Below are positions 16,979-26,023 of a stretch of DNA of 53,149 nucleotides, piece after piece (position 1 is the first letter of the stretch; the number at the start of each line of letters is the position of its first letter). Source of the DNA: Bacteroidia bacterium. Lineage in GTDB: Bacteria; Bacteroidota; Bacteroidia; UKL13-3. The translations under genes and the position numbers were made by a program. The stretch lies in contig JAKLJI010000003.1 of the NCBI GenBank assembly GCA_023151275.1, positions 146,357 through 199,505 on the forward strand, given 5' to 3'. The notes beneath the pieces are model-generated. The model was not told the DNA's origin. It did not search any database and saw nothing but the letters and a program-made list of their open reading frames with translations.

Positions 16979-17428
16979 ATGGAATTTATTATTGAAATTA
17001 AAGAACAAATCAACTTGATAAATGAAGTTCTGATTGATCTCAAGCAATCATTATTGCTGGATAATCAAGATTTTATTTTAGATGAGATGACTGCTGAACG
17101 TTATCTAAAACTAAAATACATTTCTCCTAATCACATAAATTTCATAATTACAATCACGCCATTTGGAACTAATATAGATGTTGATAGGGCAATGGAGGCT
17201 TATGATGTAGGAAAAGAATATGTAAATAATAATAAAACTGATTACAAAGCATTTTTTCTAACACTTTTTACTAGTAGGATTAAAGTGGAGTATTTCGGTT
17301 CAAACTATACCAAAATATATTTTTATGATGACAGTGGAACGTGCATTAAAACTTTAAAGTTTGTAACCGGCTTGTATTTAAAAATTGGGTGCAAAATAAA
17401 AGAGTATTCGCCGATTTATACAAAATGA
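16979..17428 (+). CDS. Candidate immunity protein for the orphan toxin
   Basis: 149 residues, cytoplasmic, AT-rich codons. Starts MEFIIEIKEQINLINEVLID and contains alternating strands and helices (HINFIITITPFGTNIDVDR, RIKVEYFGSNYTKIYFYDD). No family recognised. Its position directly after a toxin tail, small size and divergent composition fit an immunity protein. Its stop overlaps the next start (ATGA), so the two downstream genes are translationally coupled. Confidence 0.55.
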   Translation: MEFIIEIKEQINLINEVLIDLKQSLLLDNQDFILDEMTAERYLKLKYISPNHINFIITITPFGTNIDVDRAMEAYDVGKEYVNNNKTDYKAFFLTLFTSRIKVEYFGSNYTKIYFYDDSGTCIKTLKFVTGLYLKIGCKIKEYSPIYTK

Positions 17429-17751
17429 AACTACTTTTAAAAATATTACTTTTTTTACTCTCAATATTTCAAACAAATATTTGTGAAGCAAAAGAATTTG
17501 AATTTAATGGAGTAGTTTGTGATATAATATTTTCTGATGTTTTCAATTCAGAAAAAAGTGGAGTCGAAATTGATAAAGCATTTTCAGAAAATGACTTTGC
17601 GAACACTTGCAAAAGTGAGATTGATTTATTAGATTATAGAAACTTGCTATTGAGTTCTATATATATTGCATATGCCGCTAAGACGGGAGGACAGGGTGTT
17701 AATCGTATATACTTTGCAAGGGAAATGGCTGGCTTTTTTGACAAGTTGTAA
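17425..17751 (+). CDS. Small secreted protein in the toxin-immunity module
   Basis: 108 residues from MKLLLKILLFLLSIFQTNIC, a signal peptide; the frame also extends upstream inside the previous gene, but the four-base overlap start is preferred. The mature part (KEFEFNGVVCDIIFSDVFNS) has two cysteines that could pair. No family recognised. Being exported and coupled to the immunity candidate, it could be a second, periplasmic immunity factor; this is inference. Confidence 0.5.
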   Translation: MKLLLKILLFLLSIFQTNICEAKEFEFNGVVCDIIFSDVFNSEKSGVEIDKAFSENDFANTCKSEIDLLDYRNLLLSSIYIAYAAKTGGQGVNRIYFAREMAGFFDKL

Positions 17752-18118
17752 ATATAGCTTATACGTTGAATTTTGCATCAGCGAATCGATACAGAATCGA
17801 GCGCTGAGAATGAAGAATTCGCACGGAAAAAGGTTGCAGTTTCCCCTTTTACGCAAAATCTTTCTGTGTGAATTTGTGAAGAAAGCTTTCTTGATTGTGG
17901 CTTTATGAATCAAGGATTTCCAGCAACTAGAATGGCTTAGATTTTGGAAACCGAAGTACCATTACAAGCGACCAATTCATACAGCAAAATGAGTTTACCG
18001 ATGCTAGGGTCAAATATAGGAATTGCAGGTGTCTAATATGGAGATCTGGGCACCTCTAGTATGCTTAATGGAAGCATAGCTAGTAAGAAGAAAACTTATA
18101 CCAAATAAGAAAAGAATC
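17752..18118. other. Intergenic region, probable decayed coding DNA
   Basis: No intact gene. A plus-strand frame beginning ATG at about 17990 (MSLPMLGSNIGIAGV) meets a stop and then continues YGDLGTSSMLNGSIASKKK before another stop, which looks like the remnant of a gene tail. It separates the toxin module from the convergent polysaccharide operon. Confidence 0.35.
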
Positions 18119-19279
18119 CTAAGCGCGTTTGGCACGTTCCCAATTGGCGCTTTGCTTGCCTCTTAAAAAGCGAGCAAGACCCAGGTACATGCACAAATTC
18201 ATGATGAAGAAGTAGTACGGTACAAATAGGGCTTTTACCTTTATTTGGCGATTGGCAAGATACCAACCCAACAAAGCCATGGCATAAAACAGAACCTGCG
18301 CAACCAAAATCCCCTGATACAGCAATTCCCCGCTTAGTGCCAATGGAATATTCAACACAAACAAAAGCAACAAGGAAAAAGGTGCCAATGTCCAACGCAA
18401 TACGCGGTGTGAAATAAATAGAAACGATACCTTAAAATGCCCAATCAAATCAAAGCCTTTGGGCAGTCTCGACATACTTTGCCAAGCACCGGCTGCAATG
18501 CGAATTTTACGTTTTAGCTCCTCTCCAACATTGGCACTTGCCGTTTCGGCAGCATAGGCATTCTTTTCATATATCACCCGATGGCCATCCAAGGCAATTT
18601 GCATGCTTTGCATCAAATCATCCAACAGGGTATCTTTTGGCAATTCACGGTACAAGGAAGTTCGATAACTCATTAGCTCTCCTGCTGCACCAACAATGGT
18701 GTAAAAGTCTGAATCAAGCTGCTTGAGAAAGCTTTCGTACTTCCAATAAATTCCTTCACCAGCACCCGAGGCATTTTCACGGTCCTTGGTTATAATTCGT
18801 TTTTCGCCGGTAACTGCGCCCACTTCCGGAAATTGATAATGCTTTACCAATTCGCGAATGGCTTCCTTATTCAAATCGGTATTGGCATCGCAAAAGACAA
18901 CAATTGGTGCCGTTACAAATTTCATGGCTCTGTTCATGGCAGCTGCTTTTCCATTCCGGGCATCTTCATGCAGCGCCATTACCTGTGGGTATTTGGCAAT
19001 TCGTTGCGGAGTATCATCGTTAGAACCATCCGATATAAAAATCAGTTGAAGCTTGTCTTTGGGATAATCCAACTCCAGCGAATTCTTGATTTTATCTTCA
19101 ATGTAATCGGCTTCATTAAAACAAGGTACAACCAAGGCAACATGCGGCTCGTAATCTGAATTGAATACCGGCTTAGCTGCCATGGCTTTCTTTAATTTTA
19201 CCAAAATGGCCAATAAGATGCCATAGCCAATGTAGCTATAGAACACAATTCCAATTCCGGTCCAGAAAAGGATTTCCAT
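18119..19279 (-). CDS. Membrane glycosyltransferase family 2
   Basis: 386 residues. N-terminal membrane helix (MEILFWTGIGIVFYSYIGYG), GT-A catalytic domain (ALVVPCFNEADYIEDKI; metal motif region VVFCDANTDL; acceptor region GAAGELMSYRTSLYRELP) and three or four C-terminal helices (HRVLRWTLAPFSLLLLFVLN). This layout resembles processive or lipid-linked polysaccharide synthases of the PgaC/HasA type. It is the last gene of the exopolysaccharide operon and overlaps the methyltransferase stop by 1 bp. Confidence 0.9.
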   Translation of the reverse strand: MEILFWTGIGIVFYSYIGYGILLAILVKLKKAMAAKPVFNSDYEPHVALVVPCFNEADYIEDKIKNSLELDYPKDKLQLIFISDGSNDDTPQRIAKYPQVMALHEDARNGKAAAMNRAMKFVTAPIVVFCDANTDLNKEAIRELVKHYQFPEVGAVTGEKRIITKDRENASGAGEGIYWKYESFLKQLDSDFYTIVGAAGELMSYRTSLYRELPKDTLLDDLMQSMQIALDGHRVIYEKNAYAAETASANVGEELKRKIRIAAGAWQSMSRLPKGFDLIGHFKVSFLFISHRVLRWTLAPFSLLLLFVLNIPLALSGELLYQGILVAQVLFYAMALLGWYLANRQIKVKALFVPYYFFIMNLCMYLGLARFLRGKQSANWERAKRA

Positions 19280-20046
19280 TACTTACCTAATTTGGTCCAC
19301 GAAGTGTAAAAACCGCAGGTAAAATGCCTTGGAAGAAAATCTACCAACCAGCAATCAAAACGCTGCAGGAATTTAATTCTGCGTGTAAGCAAGGAGAATG
19401 GGAAAATTCGCTCCAGAAAATCTGCGTTTTGGAACTCAAGTGCTTTAAATCCTACCCCTTTCAACAAACGATTGAATCCACCAACACTGAAGAACTGCAC
19501 GTGTGTTAAATCTTCATTGGATGATTGCAATGTTTTAGCGCTGTATCCCAGTAATTTTTTGAAGGCAATAATTCCTTTATCCAAGTTATTGCGGCCCAGC
19601 CACTGCATTGGACGAGTAATCAGCATTTCCCTCGGACCGTAGCCATTGGGAACTGTTGCTACAAAAACGCCACCCGGTTTTAAGATGCGGAATATGCTTT
19701 CAAGCAGCTCGTATGGCTTATGCAAGTGCTCAAGCACCTCACTGCAAACAACCGCATCAAAGGCATCATTCAAGGCAAAGGAATTCGCATCCAACACCTC
19801 AAACTTTACATTTGAATACGTGTTGCGAGAAGAAGCTGTATTGATGGATGCCTGGTCGATATCTACGCCTGTAACCTGATAACCCATTGAGCCCAATGCC
19901 AAACTGATGTTTCCATTTCCACAACCTATATCCAGTACACGTGCACCGGGATTATTCATCGACTGAATAGAGTTTACAATAAAATCAAGACGTTTTAAAT
20001 CTTCTATATCGCTGTAAGTGGTAGCAGAATAATACGATTTTTCCAT
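19279..20046 (-). CDS. Class I SAM-dependent methyltransferase
   Basis: 255 residues, cytoplasmic. Motif I VLDIGCGNGNISLALGSMGY, acidic end of strand 2 (VTGVDID), motif post-I and VVCSEVLEHLHKP, then LKPGGVFVATVPNGYG. It is a UbiG/Methyltransf_11-type enzyme. In this operon it probably methylates a sugar or caps a growing chain; the substrate cannot be read from sequence. Starts 48 bp after the GT4 gene. Confidence 0.9.
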   Translation of the reverse strand: MEKSYYSATTYSDIEDLKRLDFIVNSIQSMNNPGARVLDIGCGNGNISLALGSMGYQVTGVDIDQASINTASSRNTYSNVKFEVLDANSFALNDAFDAVVCSEVLEHLHKPYELLESIFRILKPGGVFVATVPNGYGPREMLITRPMQWLGRNNLDKGIIAFKKLLGYSAKTLQSSNEDLTHVQFFSVGGFNRLLKGVGFKALEFQNADFLERIFPFSLLTRRIKFLQRFDCWLVDFLPRHFTCGFYTSWTKLGK

Positions 20047-20094
20047 GGTTATTTAGATTAACGAATATTAAGCAAGTTCATTGATTTTCCCAAA

Positions 20095-21228
20095 TCAAGC
20101 CTTTAAAATTTGGTGATAGATATCAATAGTTTGTCGGGCATTTTCTACCCAAGAGAATTTCTGACTCCTCTCCAATCCCAGTTTTACTAACTCCTCCCGC
20201 TTGGTTTGATTGTTCAGTAAGTCTATAATAGAATTAGCCATTGCTTCGGCATCAAAGGGATCGCAAAGCAATGCTGCACCACCGGCTACCTCTGGCATAC
20301 AAGAAGTAGTTGATGTAATTACAGGCACTCCGCAACGCATGGCTTCAATCATGGGAATGCCAAAACTTTCTCTCAAACTGGGGTATAAGAACAATTCCGC
20401 CTGACTATAAATGGCAGGTAAATCTTTATTGGGCACGTAGCCTGTAAAGGTAATTTCGTCAAGAATAGAAAGGTCACCAATTTCTCCTGCAACGCGTTGC
20501 AGGTATTCGCGGTTAATGTCGAGCATAAGCAATTTGTACGGCAGCTGATTTCTTGATTTCAAAATGCTCAAGGCTTTCAGCACACCGGCAACATTCTTTT
20601 TGGGGTCGGTATTGCCCAAGAAAAACAAAAACTTCTCCGGCAAGTTGTATTTCTGACGAGCTTCTTTCAATAATCCGGCATCGGTAACGCGTTGAAAATG
20701 TCTGCTAACGCCATTGTACACCGCAGTCACCTGATTCGTATCAAAACCAAAATGTTCGCAAATCCGATTCTTTTCAAATTCAGAAACTGTAATAATCTTG
20801 GCAGCTTTCTTAACAACTGCTGGAACATTCCATCTTCTGTACAAATTTCCAAAGCGTTGGTAAGCCGTACCTTCTTTGAAGTGCAATTTCTCCAGGTAAA
20901 TAATATCGTGCAAGGTAATTACCAATGGCATTCCCGGGAATATGGGAGCGGTATTGGAGGTACAATGCAACAAATCAACCTTGGCATTTTTGGCAGCTTT
21001 TGGCAATATCCATTGTTCCCAAACGGGATAGGAAGCTCCCGGCAACACTTGAACTTCAACATTGGCAAATGAGGATAAGCAAGCCTTGTCCTCATCATCT
21101 TTCACGAAAACAACATATTCGTTCTTGGTATCCACTTCAGGGATATGCTTCACCAACTCCAGTGCAACCATATCCATGCCATGCTTTTTCTTACGGAAAA
21201 TCCGTTGTGCCTCAATACCTATTCTCAT
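20095..21228 (-). CDS. Glycosyltransferase family 4
   Basis: 377 residues from MRIGIEAQRIFRKKKHGMDM; a longer in-frame start would overlap the upstream gene by 62 bp and is less likely. GT-B fold: N-terminal GMDMVALELV acceptor-side loop, middle NVPAVVKKAAKIITVSEFEK, donor-side FLFFLGNTDPKKNVAGVLKA and the EX7E-type motif region LFLYPSLRESFGIPMIEAMR followed by GVPVITS. Resembles mannosyl/rhamnosyl transferases of the WbaZ type. One base separates it from the preceding GT2 stop. Confidence 0.93.
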   Translation of the reverse strand: MRIGIEAQRIFRKKKHGMDMVALELVKHIPEVDTKNEYVVFVKDDEDKACLSSFANVEVQVLPGASYPVWEQWILPKAAKNAKVDLLHCTSNTAPIFPGMPLVITLHDIIYLEKLHFKEGTAYQRFGNLYRRWNVPAVVKKAAKIITVSEFEKNRICEHFGFDTNQVTAVYNGVSRHFQRVTDAGLLKEARQKYNLPEKFLFFLGNTDPKKNVAGVLKALSILKSRNQLPYKLLMLDINREYLQRVAGEIGDLSILDEITFTGYVPNKDLPAIYSQAELFLYPSLRESFGIPMIEAMRCGVPVITSTTSCMPEVAGGAALLCDPFDAEAMANSIIDLLNNQTKREELVKLGLERSQKFSWVENARQTIDIYHQILKA

Positions 21229-21229
21229 G

Positions 21230-22465
21230 CTATTCAGATTTAGGAGTACCGGCAGATTCAGCTTCGGCGACAGCTTGCTTTCGTTGTACAATTGCAGAAT
21301 GCTCGGTATGTATAAAAATTTTACTAGCTCCTTTGCTTTTGATTAAGGCAAGAATCATTAGAAAGAAAGCTTGAGGAACCCGGAATGCCGCCAACAGGGT
21401 ATTTGAATTGAAGAAATGGGTAGGTATGGCAATTAGGTAACTAAAGGCACAGAGCAAAAAATAAATCAGAAATACCGTGCCAAAATGAAACCAAGGCATA
21501 AAGGCTGTCAATCCCAAAATAAAGGTTAATCCCAACAACAATACCCTGGGCATAAGCAAACGCTGTAGTGATTTGTCGAAGAAATCGAAATGGCCTCTTA
21601 GCACCAGGCCTGCAATGCCCTCAATGAGTACGGCATTAAAATCGAAAAACTGCGACGCCACCCAACGTTTACGTTGCTTCATAAACACCTGCGAGTTTTG
21701 TACCTTTTCATCATACACCAGCGCATCCTCTTCAAACTTTACCCGAATATTGTTCTTCACCAGAAAGAATTCCAACTCTTTATCTTCAACAGGCGAGTAA
21801 ATGGAATACATGGCATCTTTGAAAAAACGGAAGTTGATGGCTTGTCCTGAACCGGAAAGTGCACTCGATAATCCCAATCGCACATGTCCACGTCTGAAAA
21901 TATGATTGTTGATTTCCTCGCTAATACCATCAAGAATAGCAAAAGGTGTATCTAAATTTTTGGCAGTTCTATGTCCTTGAACAACCAATTCATTGTTTTG
22001 AAGTCGCGCATTAATTTTCCTGAGAAAATCAGCTTCCATGATATCATCCAATACTACGCAGTAATCGTAGGTATCTTCAGGCAACAAGCCCAAGGCAGTA
22101 TTGAGCGATTTGGCTTTGGTTGAAACTTCAAATTGAACCGGAATCAACTTAATAGGCATAACCAACAATTCACCTAAAGTGAGTTGCTTAAGTGAATCGG
22201 CAATAACAATGACATCAAAATGGTCTTTGGGGTAATTTTGATTCAAGGCATGACCTACCGTATTCAAAATTACCTCATCGCTTTTGTAGGCAGGAATCAG
22301 AATTACAAAACGGTTATGCTTTTGAATAGGAATGGCGTTAAAATCAGTTCGCTGGTAAAAGCTACCGGATACCGAGTACACTGTAACATACAAGATATTA
22401 AAGCCCAGGTAGCATAGCAAAACCAGTTCTATTGTAAGAAGAATATGGTCTAAAAAAGCAATCAT
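21230..22465 (-). CDS. Glycosyltransferase family 2 paralogue with altered metal-binding motif
   Basis: 411 residues, one N-terminal helix, GT-A domain and several C-terminal helices. It is clearly paralogous to the next gene (FVILIPAYKSDEVILNTVGH, VVQGHRTAKNLDTPFAILDG, KQRKRWVASQFFDF as the Q(Q/R)xRW region). Where the paralogue has LLDIDNIMAPDFL, this protein has VVLDDIMEADFL, two residues shorter exactly at the DxD site, so metal-nucleotide binding may be lost. The start overlaps the previous stop by 4 bp. Confidence 0.85.
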   Translation of the reverse strand: MIAFLDHILLTIELVLLCYLGFNILYVTVYSVSGSFYQRTDFNAIPIQKHNRFVILIPAYKSDEVILNTVGHALNQNYPKDHFDVIVIADSLKQLTLGELLVMPIKLIPVQFEVSTKAKSLNTALGLLPEDTYDYCVVLDDIMEADFLRKINARLQNNELVVQGHRTAKNLDTPFAILDGISEEINNHIFRRGHVRLGLSSALSGSGQAINFRFFKDAMYSIYSPVEDKELEFFLVKNNIRVKFEEDALVYDEKVQNSQVFMKQRKRWVASQFFDFNAVLIEGIAGLVLRGHFDFFDKSLQRLLMPRVLLLGLTFILGLTAFMPWFHFGTVFLIYFLLCAFSYLIAIPTHFFNSNTLLAAFRVPQAFFLMILALIKSKGASKIFIHTEHSAIVQRKQAVAEAESAGTPKSE

Positions 22466-23640
22466 TTCTTGGGTTTACTCACCTGGTGTGGGGTATGGAT
22501 AAAAGATTTATTTGCGCCCTTCAATTTGAAGAAATTGGCAAACATCAAGAAAAACACTTTGGGGAAATAAAGTATCGCACTCATGTATTTCCAATGGTAA
22601 AACTTGGCAGGAATAGCGAGCATCATGGCGAATAGGTTAAGACCAAGCAAAACCAAAAACCACAAGCCCATTTCAAATCCCAAAAAGTAAGATAAGCTCA
22701 TAATGCCCAATGAGCCCAAAGTGATTGCACGAGGCAATAAGGTTAATTGTAAGCTCTTATCCAGCAAATCAAATTTGAATGTAAAAAGTCCTTTCACAAT
22801 TCCTTTGAAAGCAAACTTCTTCATGTAATTCAATTGGGCAGAAAGCCATCTGCGTCGTTGGTTTTGAAAGACCTCAGGCAACTGTACTTTCTCATCGTAC
22901 ACAAAAGCTGTATGATCGTAGCCAATGCGAATTCCTGAACCAATCAGGTTAATCTCAAGTTCTTTATCAAAGCCGCCAACTGCATCAATTTTCTTCATAA
23001 CGTCTTTAAAAACATCAAGGCGTATGGCTTTACCGGAACCAATTAAAGCAGAAGAAAAGCGAAGATTAAAATGTCCTTTCCTGAAGATACTGTTATTGAT
23101 TTCCTCACTTAAGGCATCTAGAATAGCAAAGGGTGTATCGAGGTTTTTAGCCATGCGATGCCCTTGAACAACCACTTCCCTATTTTGAAGCTGAGCATTC
23201 ATTTTGCTCAGAAAATCAGGTGCCATGATATTATCAATATCCAGCAAAACAGCATAATCGTAATCCGATTCAGAAACAGTATCCAATGCAGCATTCAAGG
23301 ATTTTGATTTCGTACTTTTTTCAAACTTCACCTCCACCACATCCAAGGGCTGAGCTCTCAAAATTGCAAGGGTTTCGGGTTGAAGTTGATCTGCAATAAC
23401 CTGAATGCGATAATCATTCATTGGATACTCTTGCTTAAAGCTTTCTTCCACCGTATGAAGAATAACCTCATCACCTTTGTAAGCTGGAATCATTACCAAA
23501 AAGCGATTATTTCTTTTTACCGCTGTATATAAAGGTTTGCGAGGAATTAAACTTGCTATTGCATAAAAGAGAAAATAGCTGACGTTAAATGCCAATAAGG
23601 CAAATAACAACCAAAGGGGCATATAAATCAGAGATTCCAT
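22462..23640 (-). CDS. Membrane glycosyltransferase family 2
   Basis: 392 residues. N-terminal helix, GT-A domain starting FLVMIPAYKGDEVILHTVEE, intact DxD at LLDIDNIMAPDFL, VVQGHRMAKNLDTPFAILDA, GFDKELEINLIGSGIRIGYD and NQRRRWLSAQL as the QxxRW motif, then C-terminal membrane helices. It is probably the active member of a tandem pair with the next gene in the operon. 5 bp from the upstream GT2 gene. Confidence 0.92.
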   Translation of the reverse strand: MESLIYMPLWLLFALLAFNVSYFLFYAIASLIPRKPLYTAVKRNNRFLVMIPAYKGDEVILHTVEESFKQEYPMNDYRIQVIADQLQPETLAILRAQPLDVVEVKFEKSTKSKSLNAALDTVSESDYDYAVLLDIDNIMAPDFLSKMNAQLQNREVVVQGHRMAKNLDTPFAILDALSEEINNSIFRKGHFNLRFSSALIGSGKAIRLDVFKDVMKKIDAVGGFDKELEINLIGSGIRIGYDHTAFVYDEKVQLPEVFQNQRRRWLSAQLNYMKKFAFKGIVKGLFTFKFDLLDKSLQLTLLPRAITLGSLGIMSLSYFLGFEMGLWFLVLLGLNLFAMMLAIPAKFYHWKYMSAILYFPKVFFLMFANFFKLKGANKSFIHTPHQVSKPKK

Positions 23641-23645
23641 AGCAC

Positions 23646-24566
23646 TTATTTTAGTATCAGACCTTCATTGTAATAAATCTGATGATTGAATAAATTCCAA
23701 ATGGCACCGCGCCAAAAGGATGCTAGCAATTTAAACTCTTTTCTTTTAAGGTAGGTTAATATTCCCTTTGGAAAAGCAAAAAAATAAAAGAAACAAACGG
23801 CCAATATTCGCTGTAATCCTCTGGTATTCCGACGTGTATACATTAACCTGTTTCTTGTCAGGTAATACACCTTCATGGGACTCTCCTTTCCTACCGACAT
23901 GGATTCTTTGTGTAAGACCAAGGATGCACCACAGTACCAAATTTCAAATCCACCGCGCTTAACGCGTTCACAAAAATCAACTTCTTCATAGTACAAGAAG
24001 AATAAATCAGCCATCATCCCTACCTTTTCAAGGGCTGCGCGCGAAATCATCATGGCAGCTCCATGGGCCAATTGCGTTTGATACGATTTATGAAATTCCG
24101 GATTATCTTTTTCTCCGTGACCAATGGCAAATCCTCTTCCTGTATACGGATTGATACCTGTGCTACCAGCATACTGCAAGGTATCGGGTTGTGAATAATA
24201 AATCAAACGGGATGATCCAATGCCAATCTTCGGATTTGACTCCATAAGCTCAACCATCGGCTCCAAAAATCCGGGTTCACATTCGGTATCGTTGTTTAAC
24301 AAAAAGAAATACTTTCCTTTTCCTTCACGAATTCCAAGATTATTTCCTCCAGCAAATCCCAGGTTTTCTTTGCTTTTAATGAGTTTGATTTCAGGATACT
24401 CCTGATCGAGGTTAGCTACCCCATTGGGAGAAGCATTGTCCACTACAATTATCTCAATGGGCTTGTAACTCACCTTTCTGAGTGAATCCAAAAAGGCACG
24501 CGTATGTTCCAGCCCGTTGTAGTTAACGGTAACCAGGGTAACTAAAGGATTGCCTGTGTTTTCCAT
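23646..24566 (-). CDS. Glycosyltransferase family 2 (rhamnosyltransferase-like)
   Basis: 306 residues, mostly soluble. GT-A start VTLVTVNYNGLEHTRAFLDS, IEIIVVDNASPNG, then NLGFAGGNNLGIREGKGKYF and the NND metal motif FFLLNNDTECEPGFL, with FFLYYEEVDFCERVKRGGFE as the catalytic-base region. This is the RfbF/WbbL-like group that adds rhamnose or similar sugars to lipid-linked precursors. Its start overlaps the polymerase gene stop by 1 bp. Confidence 0.93.
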   Translation of the reverse strand: MENTGNPLVTLVTVNYNGLEHTRAFLDSLRKVSYKPIEIIVVDNASPNGVANLDQEYPEIKLIKSKENLGFAGGNNLGIREGKGKYFFLLNNDTECEPGFLEPMVELMESNPKIGIGSSRLIYYSQPDTLQYAGSTGINPYTGRGFAIGHGEKDNPEFHKSYQTQLAHGAAMMISRAALEKVGMMADLFFLYYEEVDFCERVKRGGFEIWYCGASLVLHKESMSVGKESPMKVYYLTRNRLMYTRRNTRGLQRILAVCFFYFFAFPKGILTYLKRKEFKLLASFWRGAIWNLFNHQIYYNEGLILK

Positions 24567-26023
24567 TAGGATGCAGGTAGTTTGGTGGGTTCAACATCGT
24601 AATCAAATCGTTCAGCTGTAGTAACCATTACCATAGACATATACATCAACACCCCAAGCGGCGCCTGACCGAATACCGGATTACCAAAGCTGGCCACCAT
24701 AATCCCCAAAAAACCTCCATACAAGGCAATCATCTTCTGTCGTGTATCCGGATTCTTGAGTTTGCGAATATTCACAACACCCATTACAATTACCCAAGCC
24801 AACGACAAGGCATAAACTACTAGACCCACAACTCCATTCTCAGCCCAAATTTTAACAAACCAACTATCAGTTGGCAAATTCGCCAAAAACGAACCCGGAT
24901 AGTACCTGGCCGCCCAAACGTCTGTTGTTCCAATACCCGAACCAAAGGGACGATCTTCAAGGTATTTCCGAAGCTTTGATTGGTTCTCAAGTCGCACCAA
25001 CAAAGACGCTTCCTTCGGGTCGAGTGCAGTACGAAGTCGGAAAATTTGATAGTTGGTATTCCCAATAAACGTAAACTTCAGGAAAGAGAACACCAATAAA
25101 ATACCCAATAAACCGGGCACAAGAATTTTAAAATTTCGAATGAGAAATAAGTAGGCAATCATACCTACGAAAATTACGAATACAGGTCCCCTACTTCCAG
25201 ATGTACTCATCCCGATAATGCACACCACAAACCCAATAAAATAAATCCAGCGCTGACGAGTACTGTACTTTCCGAGTGCGAGGATTAGGAATAAGAAGGC
25301 GATATAGGCCATGGTAACACCAAACTGACCTGCATCTGAAAACAACGAAAAAGCTCTTAACTGACCACCCAATACGTGGGTTACGCCACCTTCACGGTCA
25401 AGCCAGGCCTGCTCAAATGGGTCAGTTCCGATATTGATTTGCTTCCAACCCCAAATTGCCGTGAATATTCCCCAGGAAAACACCGTTTTGAAAAAGGTAT
25501 TAACCGTCTCTTTTTTTGTAACCAACAAGAGTGTAAGCGGAACAGTCTGAATGGCGTACAAGGAAATTCCTCGAACTGCATAAATCCACGACTGAATCTT
25601 ATACGCCTCCGGGTTAAATGCTTCAAGCGCCGTGTATAAGAACCACAAGGCGGTAGTAACAAATGTGCCACTATTCAACAGCTTCACATTGTCCTTGGTA
25701 AGTCGAAAAATCATGGAAAGCGAGGTAATAAAGAGCACTACGTCTACCATGAGACCCAAAGGAATACCAACCAGATACCTGTTTAATCCTGTAAAGAAAA
25801 ATGAATAGTTAAGGTAAAAGAGCAATCCATACAAGGGATTGTTTATGATGAGAATTACCAGACCAAAAAATACAGGCAAAAGGGTTACGAGACCCGCAAT
25901 ACCGGCATCTCCCATTGAAGCCACAATGGCCATGGTTAAACCTGTCATGAAAATCATGGTTCCAATGATCAGGTTGTTCAGTTCCGGAGAAATGAATCCC
26001 TTATTGCGCGGTCTGGCTACCAT
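24566..26023 (-). CDS. O-antigen ligase/polymerase family membrane protein (Wzy-like)
   Basis: 485 residues, about 10-12 transmembrane helices. The long periplasmic loop near the C-terminal third carries LVRLENQSKLRKYLEDRPFG and SGIGTTDVW, and SGSRGPVFVIFVGMIAY precedes it, as in Wzy_C/O-antigen ligase proteins. In a locus with flippase and co-polymerase it is the likely polymerase joining repeat units in the periplasm. It overlaps the flippase gene by 23 bp. Confidence 0.88.
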   Translation of the reverse strand: MVARPRNKGFISPELNNLIIGTMIFMTGLTMAIVASMGDAGIAGLVTLLPVFFGLVILIINNPLYGLLFYLNYSFFFTGLNRYLVGIPLGLMVDVVLFITSLSMIFRLTKDNVKLLNSGTFVTTALWFLYTALEAFNPEAYKIQSWIYAVRGISLYAIQTVPLTLLLVTKKETVNTFFKTVFSWGIFTAIWGWKQINIGTDPFEQAWLDREGGVTHVLGGQLRAFSLFSDAGQFGVTMAYIAFLFLILALGKYSTRQRWIYFIGFVVCIIGMSTSGSRGPVFVIFVGMIAYLFLIRNFKILVPGLLGILLVFSFLKFTFIGNTNYQIFRLRTALDPKEASLLVRLENQSKLRKYLEDRPFGSGIGTTDVWAARYYPGSFLANLPTDSWFVKIWAENGVVGLVVYALSLAWVIVMGVVNIRKLKNPDTRQKMIALYGGFLGIMVASFGNPVFGQAPLGVLMYMSMVMVTTAERFDYDVEPTKLPAS

